A DNA stretch of 23,712 bases, taken from contig JBGQHM010000062.1 in the NCBI GenBank assembly GCA_041497995.1, positions 1 through 23,712 of the forward strand, read 5' to 3'. This DNA comes from DATKMS01 sp041497995. GTDB taxonomy: Bacteria > Desulfobacterota > Binatia > HRBIN30. The translations under genes were made by a program, and so were the position numbers. Shown piece by piece: positions 14,168-21,711 of this stretch; within the stretch, counting starts at the first letter, position 1, and every line of letters begins with the position of its first letter. The notes beneath the pieces are model-generated. The model did no database searches and was not told the DNA's origin. It was given only the letters and a program-made list of their open reading frames with translations.

Positions 14168-15700
14168 ATGAAATCAGCAAGACCGCGCCGATCGGCGCGC
14201 AACCGCGGCACGCTCGCCGCCCTCGCCTTCAGCATGTTGACGGCGCCGACCATCGCCGCAGCCCAGTCGGCCATCATCTATGGATCGATCGGCAACTTCG
14301 ACATCTCGAACGACACCGGGCTGACCTGTCACGGCTTTCAAATTGAGCTGGATGGCGTGACCCCTGCTCAGGTGCCGTACTCGTTCTCGACGGAACGGTA
14401 TGGCGCTCCGAAAGTGCTACCGTCGGCAAACGGGGCCATCGTACGCTGGGACAGCCCGTTTGATTCCAACACGCAGCAGTTCCCGGAGCGGACGCTTCCG
14501 CACACGGTCCCGTGGTTCCCTGGACAGTGCTACCAGTGGAACCCGGCGACGTACCAGGACTCTGGGTGCGAGCACTTCGGCACCGGGGTGACAGGCAATC
14601 CAACACGCGCGCTGGCGAATTGGCTGTGCGAAGATCCGGCAAATCCCGGAACGCTCATCCCGAACAATCCACCAACCGCGGTTCCGATGCCGGTCTACTA
14701 CGTCCAGCCACCGGTCGCAGTGAACAACCCGCCGGTCCTGGTGGTCGAAGTTCCGGCTCCAGAGCCGGCCGAATCTCCCGAGCTATTCGGCGACGCCCAG
14801 TGGCTTCGCGTGTTCAAGGTCGAGCTCAATCACGAGGTCCAGCTGGAGCAGCTGCTCGCCGACAATCCAGGCGTGGTGCCGATGGATCCGGCTCAACTCG
14901 AATCGAGCTACCAGATCATTCAGGATGAGCCGGCCGCAGGTGGGAACGGCAAACGCAAGCGCCACCGCCACCAGGGCAATATCGACCCGACGACACGCGC
15001 AGTGGTACGGCGTATCGAGACGTACGCGTTCACCGGCCAGTATGATCCGATCACTCACGAGGCGCTGTGCGCCGACGGCACCTGCAACGCGCCAGCAGCA
15101 GACGAGATCGGCGATCTCGTCAGCGTGCAGATGACCGGGGCAAACGTCCTGCCTGACGCCGTGCTGGTTACGAAAAGCGGCAACGGCAATGTCGACTCTG
15201 GCGACAAGCTCATCAGCTGCGGCAGCAAGTGCAATCAGTCGTACAACGCCGGAACGCGTGTGACACTCAGCGCCAAGCCCGGCAGTGGCAGCACCTTCCT
15301 CGGCTGGACCGGTGCCTGTATCGGAACCGCAGGTAGCTGCACAGTGACCGCGAATGGCCCAGTCAACGTCGGGGCCACATTCTCCACCCCGACCGCTGGT
15401 GGTGGTGGCGGCGGGGGCGGGGGCGGCGGCACGACTGGCGGAACCACGCAGTTCACGCTGTCGGTCGGTCGCAGCAACCCTGGTACCGTGATTGCGACTC
15501 CGAACGGCGTCGACCGAGCCCTGAACTGTGGCAACGCCTGCTCGGCGAAGTTCAACTCCGGGACGGCAGTGGCACTGACCGCAACGCCGCCGGCCGGCAA
15601 GCAGTTCGTCAGCTGGGGCGGCGCGTGCTCCGGCACCGTCAACACCTGCACCGTCAGCGTGAACGCGAACCTCTCGGTGCAAGCTAACTTCAGCAAGTAA
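14168..15700 (+). CDS. Exported protein with two InlB-like cysteine-containing repeats and a poly-glycine linker
   Basis: A 510-residue protein. Residues 1-32 form a signal peptide (basic RPRRSARNRG, hydrophobic core, cleavage near AAA-QS). Residues 33-250 are an unrecognised domain beginning AIIYGSIGNFDISNDTG and rich in aromatic residues and Pro. A basic KRKRHRHQG patch follows near 260. Two C-terminal repeats (about 340-408 and 427-510) share the pattern G-V-x-SG/CGx2Cx-Y/FN-GT-V-L-A-P-G-FxGWxGAC-GTxxxC-V-NVxAxFS, as in bacterial Flg_new/InlB B-repeat-like domains, each with four Cys that could form disulfides. Eleven glycines (411-421) link them. It is probably periplasmic, secreted or on the cell surface. 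AGGAGGA with an 8-base spacer sets the start, and a strong terminator follows, so it is a single-gene unit. Confidence 0.88.
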   Translation: MKSARPRRSARNRGTLAALAFSMLTAPTIAAAQSAIIYGSIGNFDISNDTGLTCHGFQIELDGVTPAQVPYSFSTERYGAPKVLPSANGAIVRWDSPFDSNTQQFPERTLPHTVPWFPGQCYQWNPATYQDSGCEHFGTGVTGNPTRALANWLCEDPANPGTLIPNNPPTAVPMPVYYVQPPVAVNNPPVLVVEVPAPEPAESPELFGDAQWLRVFKVELNHEVQLEQLLADNPGVVPMDPAQLESSYQIIQDEPAAGGNGKRKRHRHQGNIDPTTRAVVRRIETYAFTGQYDPITHEALCADGTCNAPAADEIGDLVSVQMTGANVLPDAVLVTKSGNGNVDSGDKLISCGSKCNQSYNAGTRVTLSAKPGSGSTFLGWTGACIGTAGSCTVTANGPVNVGATFSTPTAGGGGGGGGGGGTTGGTTQFTLSVGRSNPGTVIATPNGVDRALNCGNACSAKFNSGTAVALTATPPAGKQFVSWGGACSGTVNTCTVSVNANLSVQANFSK

Positions 15701-15724
15701 GTCTTCCAGAAATTCCGCAACACC

Positions 15725-15761
15725 AACAGGGCTGGCTGAAACGCCAGCCCTGTTTTCGTTT
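15725..15761 (+). terminator. Intrinsic terminator of the exported-protein gene
   Basis: A perfect 12-bp stem (AACAGGGCTGGC with GCCAGCCCTGTT), a 6-base loop, then TTTTCGTTT. It starts 25 bases after the stop codon at 15700 and is the clearest terminator in the window. Confidence 0.92.
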
Positions 15762-15811
15762 CTGACCGTCGCAACTACCGCAAGCAAACTGAAATCGGGA
15801 ACGGGGAACGT

Positions 15812-15850
15812 CTTCCACGTCGCCCGTCCGCGCCAGCAGTCCGGCGCGCC
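15812..15850. repeat. Short sequence similar to the 3' part of the sigma-factor gene
   Basis: It matches 18594-18632 at about 32 of 37 positions in the same orientation. On the minus strand it would encode RAGLLARTGDVE, compared with RAGLLARTGEVE in the sigma factor's TPR-like tail. No continuing reading frame supports a gene here, so it is at most a relic of a related gene. Confidence 0.35.
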
Positions 15851-15886
15851 GAGCTTCGGGTGTGTCACCTGGGTAGGCCCGGCGCC

Positions 15887-18208
15887 CTAGTGCGGTGTCG
15901 ACACTGCGGGGAGGAGACCATCGCGATGCCCTGCGTCGCTCCCCTTCACGGCAGGGTGATCTTTGTCATCACATACCGGTGCGCCTCGAGGCGCCGCGAT
16001 CGACACCACTCGTTCAATCACGTCGAACAGCTTCTTCGCGTCGATCGGCTTGGAGGCGTAGGCATCCATACCAGCCTCTAAGCACCGCTCCTCGTCGCCC
16101 TTCATAGCGTGCGCGGTCAGGGCGATGATGGGCAGACGTGGGCCGCCTTTCTCGCGCGCACGGATGGCGGCGGTCGCCTCGAAGCCGTCCATCTCGGGCA
16201 TCTGGAGATCCATCAACACGGCGTCGAACTGATACTGCTCGACGGCGGCGAGTGCGTCTCTGCCGTTCTTGGCGACGAGCACCACGTGGCCCCGCTTCTC
16301 GAGCAGACGCACCACGAGCTTCTGATTCACGATGTTGTCCTCGGCCAGCAGAATCCGCAACGGTCGTTGCGCCTCCTGAACGGCGGAGAGAAGAGTGGCG
16401 GCGGCCTCCACCGGGACCTCGCTACCCAGCACGGTGAGAATGGCATCCAGCAGCGAAGACTGTGTGACGGGCTTTGCCAGGTAGGCTGCAATCCCGAGAG
16501 CCCGACAACGAGCGGCGTCTCCCAGCAGATCCGCCGAGGCGAGCATCATGATCGTCGCTCCCGCCAGCTCCGGCATCTCCCGGATACGCTCCGCCAGTGC
16601 GAAACCATCCATGTCGGGCATGCACGCATCAAGCAGGACCAACGGGAACGGAGTGCTGAGGGCAACGGCGTGCTGCAGCTCGCTCAGCGCCGCTAGGCCG
16701 CCATCGACCAATGTGGGACGCATGTGCCAGTGGCAGAGCGTCTCGTACAGGATGCGACGATGGGTGGCGTTGTCGTCAACAACCAGCACGGGGAAATTGC
16801 GCAACTGAGCGAGTAGCTGCGGGTGGCGCTCCCGCTGCGGGTGCGAAGAGACGCCGAAGGGCATGCTGAAGTGAAAGGTACTGCCACTGCCGACTTCGCT
16901 CTCGACCCAGATTCGTCCCCCCATCAAAGCGACCAAGTGGGCGGAGATCGCCAGCCCCAGGCCGGTACCGCCATAGCGGCGGGTCGTCGAGCTGTCGACC
17001 TGCTCGAACGGTTGAAAGATCCGCGGCAGCTTTTCGGCCGGGATGCCGATGCCGGTGTCCGTCACCGCAAAGTGGAGGTGCGCCACGTTGGCTGACTGCG
17101 ACTCAGCACTGACCCGCACCACCACCTCGCCGCGCCCGGTGAACTTGATCGCGTTGCCCACCAGGTTCACGAGCACCTGGCGCAGGCGTCCAGCATCGCC
17201 AAAGAGTGCATTGGGCAGGTCCGCCGGAATGTGACTGGCCAGCTCGACGCCTTTGGCGGTGGCGCGCAAGCAGAGGGGCTTCAGCGCGTTGTTCAGAGTC
17301 TCCCGCAAACCGAAGTCGTGTTCATCGAGCTCCAACTTGCCGGCTTCAACCTTGGAGAAGTCGAGGATGTCATTGATGACGGTCAGCAGGGAATCGCTCG
17401 ACGACTTGACCATCTCGAGGTACTCGCGCTGCTCGGCCGTGAGTGCGGTGTTGAGCGTCAGCTCCGTCATGCCGAGGATGCCGTTCATCGGCGTGCGGAT
17501 CTCATGGCTCATGTTGGCAAGGAACTCACTCTTCGTGCGGTTGGCGGCCTCGGCGGCCGCCACCGCCACCTGATACTTCACCTCGCCCGCGCGCAGCGCA
17601 GCGTCGGCCTCAGCGAGCGTCCAGCGCAGCTGGAACTCGCGCCAGCGCTGGCGCTGGCGCATTGCCGTCGTCGCGATCGCAATGAAGCTGGCGACCGTGA
17701 CGGTAGAAACGTTGTCGAGGAACGCCCGGCTCGCCATCCCCTCACCCGTCGTCAACGTTCCCAGCCCGTAGACGGCGAGCACGCCGATGCACATCACCGC
17801 CGTCCATAGGGCGTGCCATGGCATGACCAACGCGACAGTGAGCGGGAGGATGCTGAGCGCGGCCGAGTACTGGCTGGCTTCGGCTCCGGTGGCCGCCTGC
17901 ATCGCGCACATCAGCGCTCCGACCGCCGTCACGCAGATGAAGGCGAGGAGGGGCGCCTTGCCTCGACCGAAGCGCGTCTTCAGCACCCCCAGCGTCGCGA
18001 TCATGACCGCTGCGGTGCCCATGCGCATGACCACCGACAGATGGAATATCGCCGGGTAACGGATGTAGTCGAACAGAGCGAACCCCAGCACCAGCGGCGC
18101 GCCGGCGAGACAGACCGTGCGTACGGCGCGCTGGCTGAGCGCGTCCGTCTCCTCGTTGTACACCTCGCGCATCCGCTCGGCCTGGATGACGGGCACAGCG
18201 GCTCCCAT
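15887..18208 (-). CDS. Membrane-bound hybrid histidine kinase with two receiver domains
   Basis: About 773 residues from ATG 18208. The frame is open to 18286, and ATG 18172 is also possible; none has a strong ribosome binding site. About six hydrophobic segments (LVLGFALFDY, VVMRMGTAAVMIATLGVL, LLAFICVTAVGALM, LSILPLTVALVMPW, AVMCIGVLAVYGLG, VTVASFIAIA) form an N-terminal membrane sensor. HisKA follows with His235 in ANMSHEIRTPMNGILGM, then an ATPase (NLVGNAIKFT, DTGIGIP, GGTGLGLAISAHLV). Receiver 1 has VVDDNATH and LLDACMPDMDG; receiver 2 has LAEDNIVNQ, LMDLQMPEMDG and ASKP. The layout resembles BarA/LuxQ-type kinases, but no Hpt domain follows, so a separate phosphotransfer protein is probably needed. 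It is an isolated gene; a palindrome upstream may control it. Confidence 0.93.
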   Translation of the reverse strand: MGAAVPVIQAERMREVYNEETDALSQRAVRTVCLAGAPLVLGFALFDYIRYPAIFHLSVVMRMGTAAVMIATLGVLKTRFGRGKAPLLAFICVTAVGALMCAMQAATGAEASQYSAALSILPLTVALVMPWHALWTAVMCIGVLAVYGLGTLTTGEGMASRAFLDNVSTVTVASFIAIATTAMRQRQRWREFQLRWTLAEADAALRAGEVKYQVAVAAAEAANRTKSEFLANMSHEIRTPMNGILGMTELTLNTALTAEQREYLEMVKSSSDSLLTVINDILDFSKVEAGKLELDEHDFGLRETLNNALKPLCLRATAKGVELASHIPADLPNALFGDAGRLRQVLVNLVGNAIKFTGRGEVVVRVSAESQSANVAHLHFAVTDTGIGIPAEKLPRIFQPFEQVDSSTTRRYGGTGLGLAISAHLVALMGGRIWVESEVGSGSTFHFSMPFGVSSHPQRERHPQLLAQLRNFPVLVVDDNATHRRILYETLCHWHMRPTLVDGGLAALSELQHAVALSTPFPLVLLDACMPDMDGFALAERIREMPELAGATIMMLASADLLGDAARCRALGIAAYLAKPVTQSSLLDAILTVLGSEVPVEAAATLLSAVQEAQRPLRILLAEDNIVNQKLVVRLLEKRGHVVLVAKNGRDALAAVEQYQFDAVLMDLQMPEMDGFEATAAIRAREKGGPRLPIIALTAHAMKGDEERCLEAGMDAYASKPIDAKKLFDVIERVVSIAAPRGAPVCDDKDHPAVKGSDAGHRDGLLPAVSTPH

Positions 18209-18303
18209 GAGGACACAACGCAGCGAAGCGCATGCCGCCGTACGCGACGACATTGGTGAACGCTCGCGGCCGAGCCAGGGAGCCACTCCTTAGCGAAGAA
18301 GGG

Positions 18304-18319
18304 GAAAACGCCCGTTTTC
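18304..18319. promoter_or_regulatory. Palindrome upstream of the hybrid kinase
   Basis: GAAAACG-CC-CGTTTTC is a perfect 16-bp palindrome about 95 bp before the kinase start at 18208. It is a candidate operator, since it is unusually AT-containing for the region. Confidence 0.4.
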
Positions 18320-18338
18320 TGCCGCCTGCTCTAGCGGC

Positions 18339-18417
18339 CGCCCCGCCAAGTCGCGGGGCGAAACTCGTCATTATTGCCGAGGACTTCGCCGCACCGCTGC
18401 CCCCCCGAGGTGCGGCG
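18339..18417 (-). terminator. Two GC-rich hairpins after the sigma-factor gene
   Basis: CGCCCCGC/GCGGGGCG (18339-18360, 6-base loop) and CGCCGCAC/GTGCGGCG (18387-18417, 15-base loop) are both perfect 8-bp stems in the 185-bp gap downstream of the sigma-factor gene. Neither has a clear T-tract, so termination is a guess. Confidence 0.35.
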
Positions 18418-18471
18418 TTCGAGCGGTGAGAGTCCTGCTCGAGCTCAGTCTGCTTCTCGGGTTGTGCCGCT

Positions 18472-19749
18472 TCACGCTGAGCCGGTTGAGCCGGCGGGTC
18501 GTCCGCGCAGCTCCGCGCGACGTCGCTGCAGGAAGCGGCGGACCGCGGGATCGGCTTCCAGGCCGATCGCCCGTTCGTAGGCTGCATCGGCCGCTTCGAC
18601 TTCGCCCGTCCGCGCCAACAACCCGGCGCGCGCCGCCCAATAGGGCTGATAGTTGGCGAGTCGCGGATCGTCGGAGAGCGCGTCGAGCGCCTCGAGGCCG
18701 GCGGCGGGGCCGCGCGTCTCGGCCACCGCAATGGCCCGATTGATCGCCACCACGGGCGAGCCGGTCATCGCCAGCAGGGCGTCGTAGATGCGCTCAATCG
18801 CCGCCCAGTCGGAGCGGCCAGCGCACCTGCGAACGACATGCGCCGACTGCACCGCCGCTTCGAGCTGGTAGCGGCCGGTCCCGGGCAACGCACTGGCGCG
18901 CGACAGCAGAGCTTCGGCCTCCTCGATCAGCGGTGTGTCCCACAAGGCCGGATCCTGATCCGCGAGCGACACGTACTCGCCCTGCGTATCGCGGCGCGCG
19001 TCGCGCCGCGCTTGCGCATAAAGCATCAGCGAGAGCAGGCCCAGCGCCTCGGGCTCGTCCGGCAGCAGCGAGGCGACGAGCCGACCCAACCAGATCCCTT
19101 CCTCGGCGAGGTTGCGGCGGCGGGCCTCGGTGCCAGCGGGATCCGACCAGCCTTCGGAAAAGGCGGCGTAGATGGCCTCGAGCACGGCGTCGAGACGCGC
19201 GCCGAGCTCGGTGCGCTCGGGCACTTGGAACGCTATGCCGGCGTGCCGAATCTTGCTCTTGGCGCGCACCAGCCGCTGCGCCATCGTGGCGGGCGAGACG
19301 AGAAATGCCGAGCCGATGGTGGCGGCGTCGAATCCCAGAATGGTCTGCAGGATCAGCGGCGCGCGGATGCCGGGGTCGATCGCGGGGTGCGCGCAGGCAA
19401 ACATCAGGGCGAGGCGTTCGTCAGGCATCATCGTTTCGGTCGCCGCTGCGGCCTCGACCTCCTCGGCCATCAGCCGGAGATGGTCCGCAGCGTCCACACG
19501 GCTGCGCCGGCGCCGGACAGCGTCGATCTGCTTGCGCCGCGCCACCGTCATCAGCCACGCCTCGGGATTGTTAGGAACGCCGCCGGCCGGCCACTCGACG
19601 AGGGCGGCCGCAAAGGCGTCGGCCAGGGCATCCTCCGCCCCCGCGACATCACGCGTCCTGGCCGCCAACAATGCCACGAGCTTGCCGTAGCTCCGCCGCG
19701 CCACCGCTTCGGCGGCATCGCGGGCAGTCTCTTCGTGCGCTCCTGGCAT
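18472..19749 (-). CDS. ECF42-type RNA polymerase sigma factor with C-terminal TPR-like domain
   Basis: 425 residues, long for an ECF factor, as in ECF42. Seen: sigma region 2 at about 12-85 (ARRSYGKLVALLAARTRDVAGAEDALADAF, NPEAWLMTVARRKQIDAVRRRR), region 4 at about 110-175 (LILQTILGFDAATIGSAFLVSPATMAQRLVRAKSKIR), then the characteristic C-terminal extension: VLEAIYAAFSEGWS, LLSLMLYAQARRDARR, YQLEAAVQSAHV, AINRAIAVAETRGPAAGLEAL and the TPR-like end. No anti-sigma gene is present, as is usual for ECF42, where the tail itself is thought to control activity. The start at 19749 (GGGCGGGG upstream) is the first ATG consistent with the family; the frame is open to 20061. The DGPF/YCII gene lies just upstream in the same direction, the standard ECF42 partner. 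Confidence 0.93.
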   Translation of the reverse strand: MPGAHEETARDAAEAVARRSYGKLVALLAARTRDVAGAEDALADAFAAALVEWPAGGVPNNPEAWLMTVARRKQIDAVRRRRSRVDAADHLRLMAEEVEAAAATETMMPDERLALMFACAHPAIDPGIRAPLILQTILGFDAATIGSAFLVSPATMAQRLVRAKSKIRHAGIAFQVPERTELGARLDAVLEAIYAAFSEGWSDPAGTEARRRNLAEEGIWLGRLVASLLPDEPEALGLLSLMLYAQARRDARRDTQGEYVSLADQDPALWDTPLIEEAEALLSRASALPGTGRYQLEAAVQSAHVVRRCAGRSDWAAIERIYDALLAMTGSPVVAINRAIAVAETRGPAAGLEALDALSDDPRLANYQPYWAARAGLLARTGEVEAADAAYERAIGLEADPAVRRFLQRRRAELRGRPAGSTGSA

Positions 19750-19763
19750 CACCCCGCCCGGCT

Positions 19764-19839
19764 CAGCTGCCTGTCGGACTTGGCAGCCCAGAGCGACCCA
19801 GGGGAGCGGGCCATAGAAATGACGCCGGCCGCAGGCCCT
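19764..19839 (+). repeat. Dispersed repeat, copy B (inverted relative to copy A at 1238-1315)
   Basis: It fills most of the 88-bp gap between the DGPF gene and the sigma-factor gene and overlaps the DGPF stop codon by two bases. About 71 of 76 aligned positions match copy A, with one 2-bp gap. As it lies inside an operon transcribed from the minus strand, its RNA would sit just before the sigma-factor ribosome binding site. Confidence 0.88.
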
Positions 19840-20173
19840 ACGTGGGCCAGATCGGACGGACCTCGACTTTGCCGCGACTGGCACTCGGGCACCGGGCTGC
19901 CCACGCCAGGGCGGTGTCGAGATCGGGTACATCGATGATGTGGAAGCCGCCGAGCTGTTCCTTGGCCTCGACATACGGTCCATCGACCACGTGGGTCTTG
20001 CCGTCGGCCACGCGCACGGTGGTCGCCGACGAGATCGCTCGCAGGCGCTCCCCGACCACATAGATGCCCGCCTTCTTCATTGCTTCGGCGTACGCGGCAC
20101 ACGTGGGCATGCGCTCGTCCATGTTCGCCACCCGCTCCGCGTCGTCTTCGTAGATCAGCAACATGTACTTCAT
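19838..20173 (-). CDS. YCII-related DGPF-domain protein, ECF42 partner
   Basis: A 111-residue protein of typical length. Seen: the start MKYMLLIYEDDAERVANMDE, the middle GIYVVGERLRAISSATTVRV and the signature VVDGPYVEAKEQLGGFHIID, followed by ALAWAARCPSASRGKVEVRPIW. This is the DGPF/YCII fold, a ferredoxin-like small domain of unclear biochemical role that is nearly always found next to ECF42 sigma factors and is their main known target. The start at 20173 is set by AAGGAGA about 7 bases upstream. An ECF42-like promoter is about 155 bp upstream on the minus strand. It is the first gene of the DGPF/sigma operon, so the sigma factor likely activates its own synthesis. Confidence 0.93.
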   Translation of the reverse strand: MKYMLLIYEDDAERVANMDERMPTCAAYAEAMKKAGIYVVGERLRAISSATTVRVADGKTHVVDGPYVEAKEQLGGFHIIDVPDLDTALAWAARCPSASRGKVEVRPIWPT

Positions 20174-20325
20174 GCAAGTCTCCTTTGCTCGCGCGCTCCC
20201 ACGACGAACCGTAGCGCACAATCGGTCGAGGCACGATCTCTGATTGCTCATCGACCACGAGACGAGGTACAGGTTGCGTCACGGCTCCCTCCTCGCCGTG
20301 GTCGAAGGGCTGTGAACACCAGATA

Positions 20326-20352
20326 CTCGTTCGACGGAGCCGAGAATCGACA
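20326..20352 (-). promoter_or_regulatory. Candidate ECF42 promoter for the DGPF/sigma operon
   Basis: On the minus strand, TGTCGA (20352-20347) is followed after exactly 17 bases by CGAG (20329-20326). The ECF42 pattern I recall is TGTCGA at -35 and CGAC or CGTC at -10, so the -10 differs by one base. It lies 150 bp before the DGPF start. Confidence 0.5.
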
Positions 20353-20382
20353 ACGGACGCGAGATTCTTTATTTCGCTGATA

Positions 20383-20409
20383 TGTCGATCTGGAGCCCGC
20401 TCGCCCGAC
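20383..20409 (+). promoter_or_regulatory. Candidate ECF42 promoter for the BNR-MoaD gene pair
   Basis: TGTCGA (20383-20388), a 17-base spacer, then CGAC (20406-20409) is a full match to the recalled ECF42 pattern. It ends 83 bp before the BNR-protein start. It faces away from the minus-strand site 30 bp to its left, so the two sites form a divergent pair with the same spacer length. Confidence 0.65.
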
Positions 20410-20492
20410 ACCAGAGCGGAACCACGCGTGGCGCGAGTGGTGGAGCAAAAGGACGTGCGAGGACCGGGCGCAGCTCGGGAAAGGAGTGAAGG

Positions 20493-21608
20493 ATGAGCGG
20501 GGTACGGGTACTGGTTGGCACACGCAAGGGCGCGTTCGTCCTTGAGTCGGACGGAAAACGAGAACGGTGGGACATCAGCGGGCCGCACTTTGCGGGCTGG
20601 GAGATCTACCACCTCAAGGGATCGCCCGCTGACCCGAATCGGCTGTACGCGTCGCAGACGAGCAGCTGGTTCGGGCAGGTGATCCCGCGCTCCAACGACG
20701 GCGGCAAGACCTGGGAGACGGTAGGCAACCAGTTCGCGTACGACGGCGTCACCGGCACGCACCAGTGGTACGACGGGACGCCGCACCCTTGGGAGTTCGC
20801 GCGCGTCTGGCATCTCGAACCGTCGCTCACCGATCCGGACACGGTCTACGCCGGGGTTGAAGACGCCGCCTTGTTTCGCACCACCGACGGCGGCCAGACC
20901 TGGCAGGAGCTGTCCGGCTTGCGCGGCCACGGATCGGGACCCGACTGGCAGCCAGGTGCCGGTGGAATGTGCCTGCACACGATCCTGTTGGATCCGAGTC
21001 ACCCCACACGCATCTTCATCGCCATCTCGTCGGCGGGTACGTTCCGCAGCGACGACGCCGGCAAGACGTGGCGACCGATCAACCGTGGACTGCGGTCCGA
21101 ACAAATTCCGAATCCGACAGCCGAGGTCGGCCACTGCGTGCATCGCATCGCGATGCATCGGTCGCGTCCGAATGTGCTGTTCATGCAGAAGCACTGGGAC
21201 GTCATGCGCAGCGATGACGCCGGTGAGTCCTGGACCGAGGTCAGCGGCAACTTGCCGACCGATTTCGGCTTCCCGATCGACGTGCACGCCCATGAGCCTG
21301 AGACGATCTACGTTGTCCCGATCAAGAGCGACTCGGAGCACTATCCGCCCGAGGGCAAGCTACGCGTCTACCGCAGCCGCACGGGCGGACACGAGTGGGA
21401 GGCACTGACGAAAGGTCTGCCACAACGCGACTGCTACGTGAACGTCTTGCGCGACGCGATGGCGGTTGACTCGCTCGATGCATGCGGCGTGTACTTCGGC
21501 ACCACCGGCGGGCAAGTGTACGCGTCGGCCGATGCGGGAGACAGCTGGGCGCCCATCGTCAGCCATCTGCCGCCCGTGCTGTCCGTCGAGGTGCAGACGC
21601 TGCCATGA
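20493..21608 (+). CDS. BNR/Asp-box beta-propeller protein (sialidase-like fold)
   Basis: A 371-residue protein with no signal peptide or membrane segment, hence probably cytoplasmic. Five clear Asp boxes of the S/T-x-D-x-G-x-x-W type are visible near residues 67-74 (SNDGGKTW), 130-137 (TTDGGQTW), 186-193 (SDDAGKTW), 240-247 (SDDAGESW) and 345-352 (SADAGDSW), with a degenerate one at 295-302. This spacing gives a six- or seven-bladed propeller. The Arg triad of true sialidases cannot be confirmed, so glycosidase activity should not be assumed; many such proteins are binding scaffolds. AAGGAG 6 bases upstream sets the start. The MoaD/ThiS-like gene follows in the same direction, and an ECF42-like promoter precedes it, suggesting a stress-controlled two-gene unit. 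Confidence 0.9.
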   Translation: MSGVRVLVGTRKGAFVLESDGKRERWDISGPHFAGWEIYHLKGSPADPNRLYASQTSSWFGQVIPRSNDGGKTWETVGNQFAYDGVTGTHQWYDGTPHPWEFARVWHLEPSLTDPDTVYAGVEDAALFRTTDGGQTWQELSGLRGHGSGPDWQPGAGGMCLHTILLDPSHPTRIFIAISSAGTFRSDDAGKTWRPINRGLRSEQIPNPTAEVGHCVHRIAMHRSRPNVLFMQKHWDVMRSDDAGESWTEVSGNLPTDFGFPIDVHAHEPETIYVVPIKSDSEHYPPEGKLRVYRSRTGGHEWEALTKGLPQRDCYVNVLRDAMAVDSLDACGVYFGTTGGQVYASADAGDSWAPIVSHLPPVLSVEVQTLP

Positions 21609-21615
21609 GACCTAA

Positions 21616-21705
21616 CCCCCTAGCCCCCTTCCCTGCGAGGGAAGGGGGGACGCCTGAGTCTTCTCTAGTTCCCCTCTCCGTTTCGGAGAGGGGCTAGGGG
21701 AGAGG
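21616..21705. repeat. Compound palindromic intergenic element
   Basis: It fills the gap between the BNR and MoaD genes. The inner stems are CCCCCTTCCCT/AGGGAAGGGGG (21624-21648, 3-base loop) and CCCCTCTCCG/CGGAGAGGGG (21671-21693, 3-base loop). An outer repeat pairs CCCCTAGCCCC (21617-21627) with GGGGCTAGGGG (21690-21700). Elements of this look are common in intergenic DNA of several environmental phyla. Its right end, GGGGAGAGG, serves as the ribosome binding site of the MoaD-like gene. Confidence 0.85.
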
Positions 21706-21711
21706 TTTCTG

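Noticed and set aside
18838..19938. 366-residue plus-strand open frame opposite the sigma-factor gene
   Set aside because: It is a GC-driven antisense frame; the minus strand encodes a full sigma-2, sigma-4 and TPR-like protein.
20493..21608. Assignment of the Asp-box protein as a true sialidase
   Set aside because: Asp boxes only show the propeller fold; no arginine triad or signal peptide could be identified.
21616..21705. CRISPR-like or tRNA-like structure in the BNR-MoaD gap
   Set aside because: There are no equal-length direct repeats with spacers and no cloverleaf; the stems are explained by a compound palindromic intergenic element.
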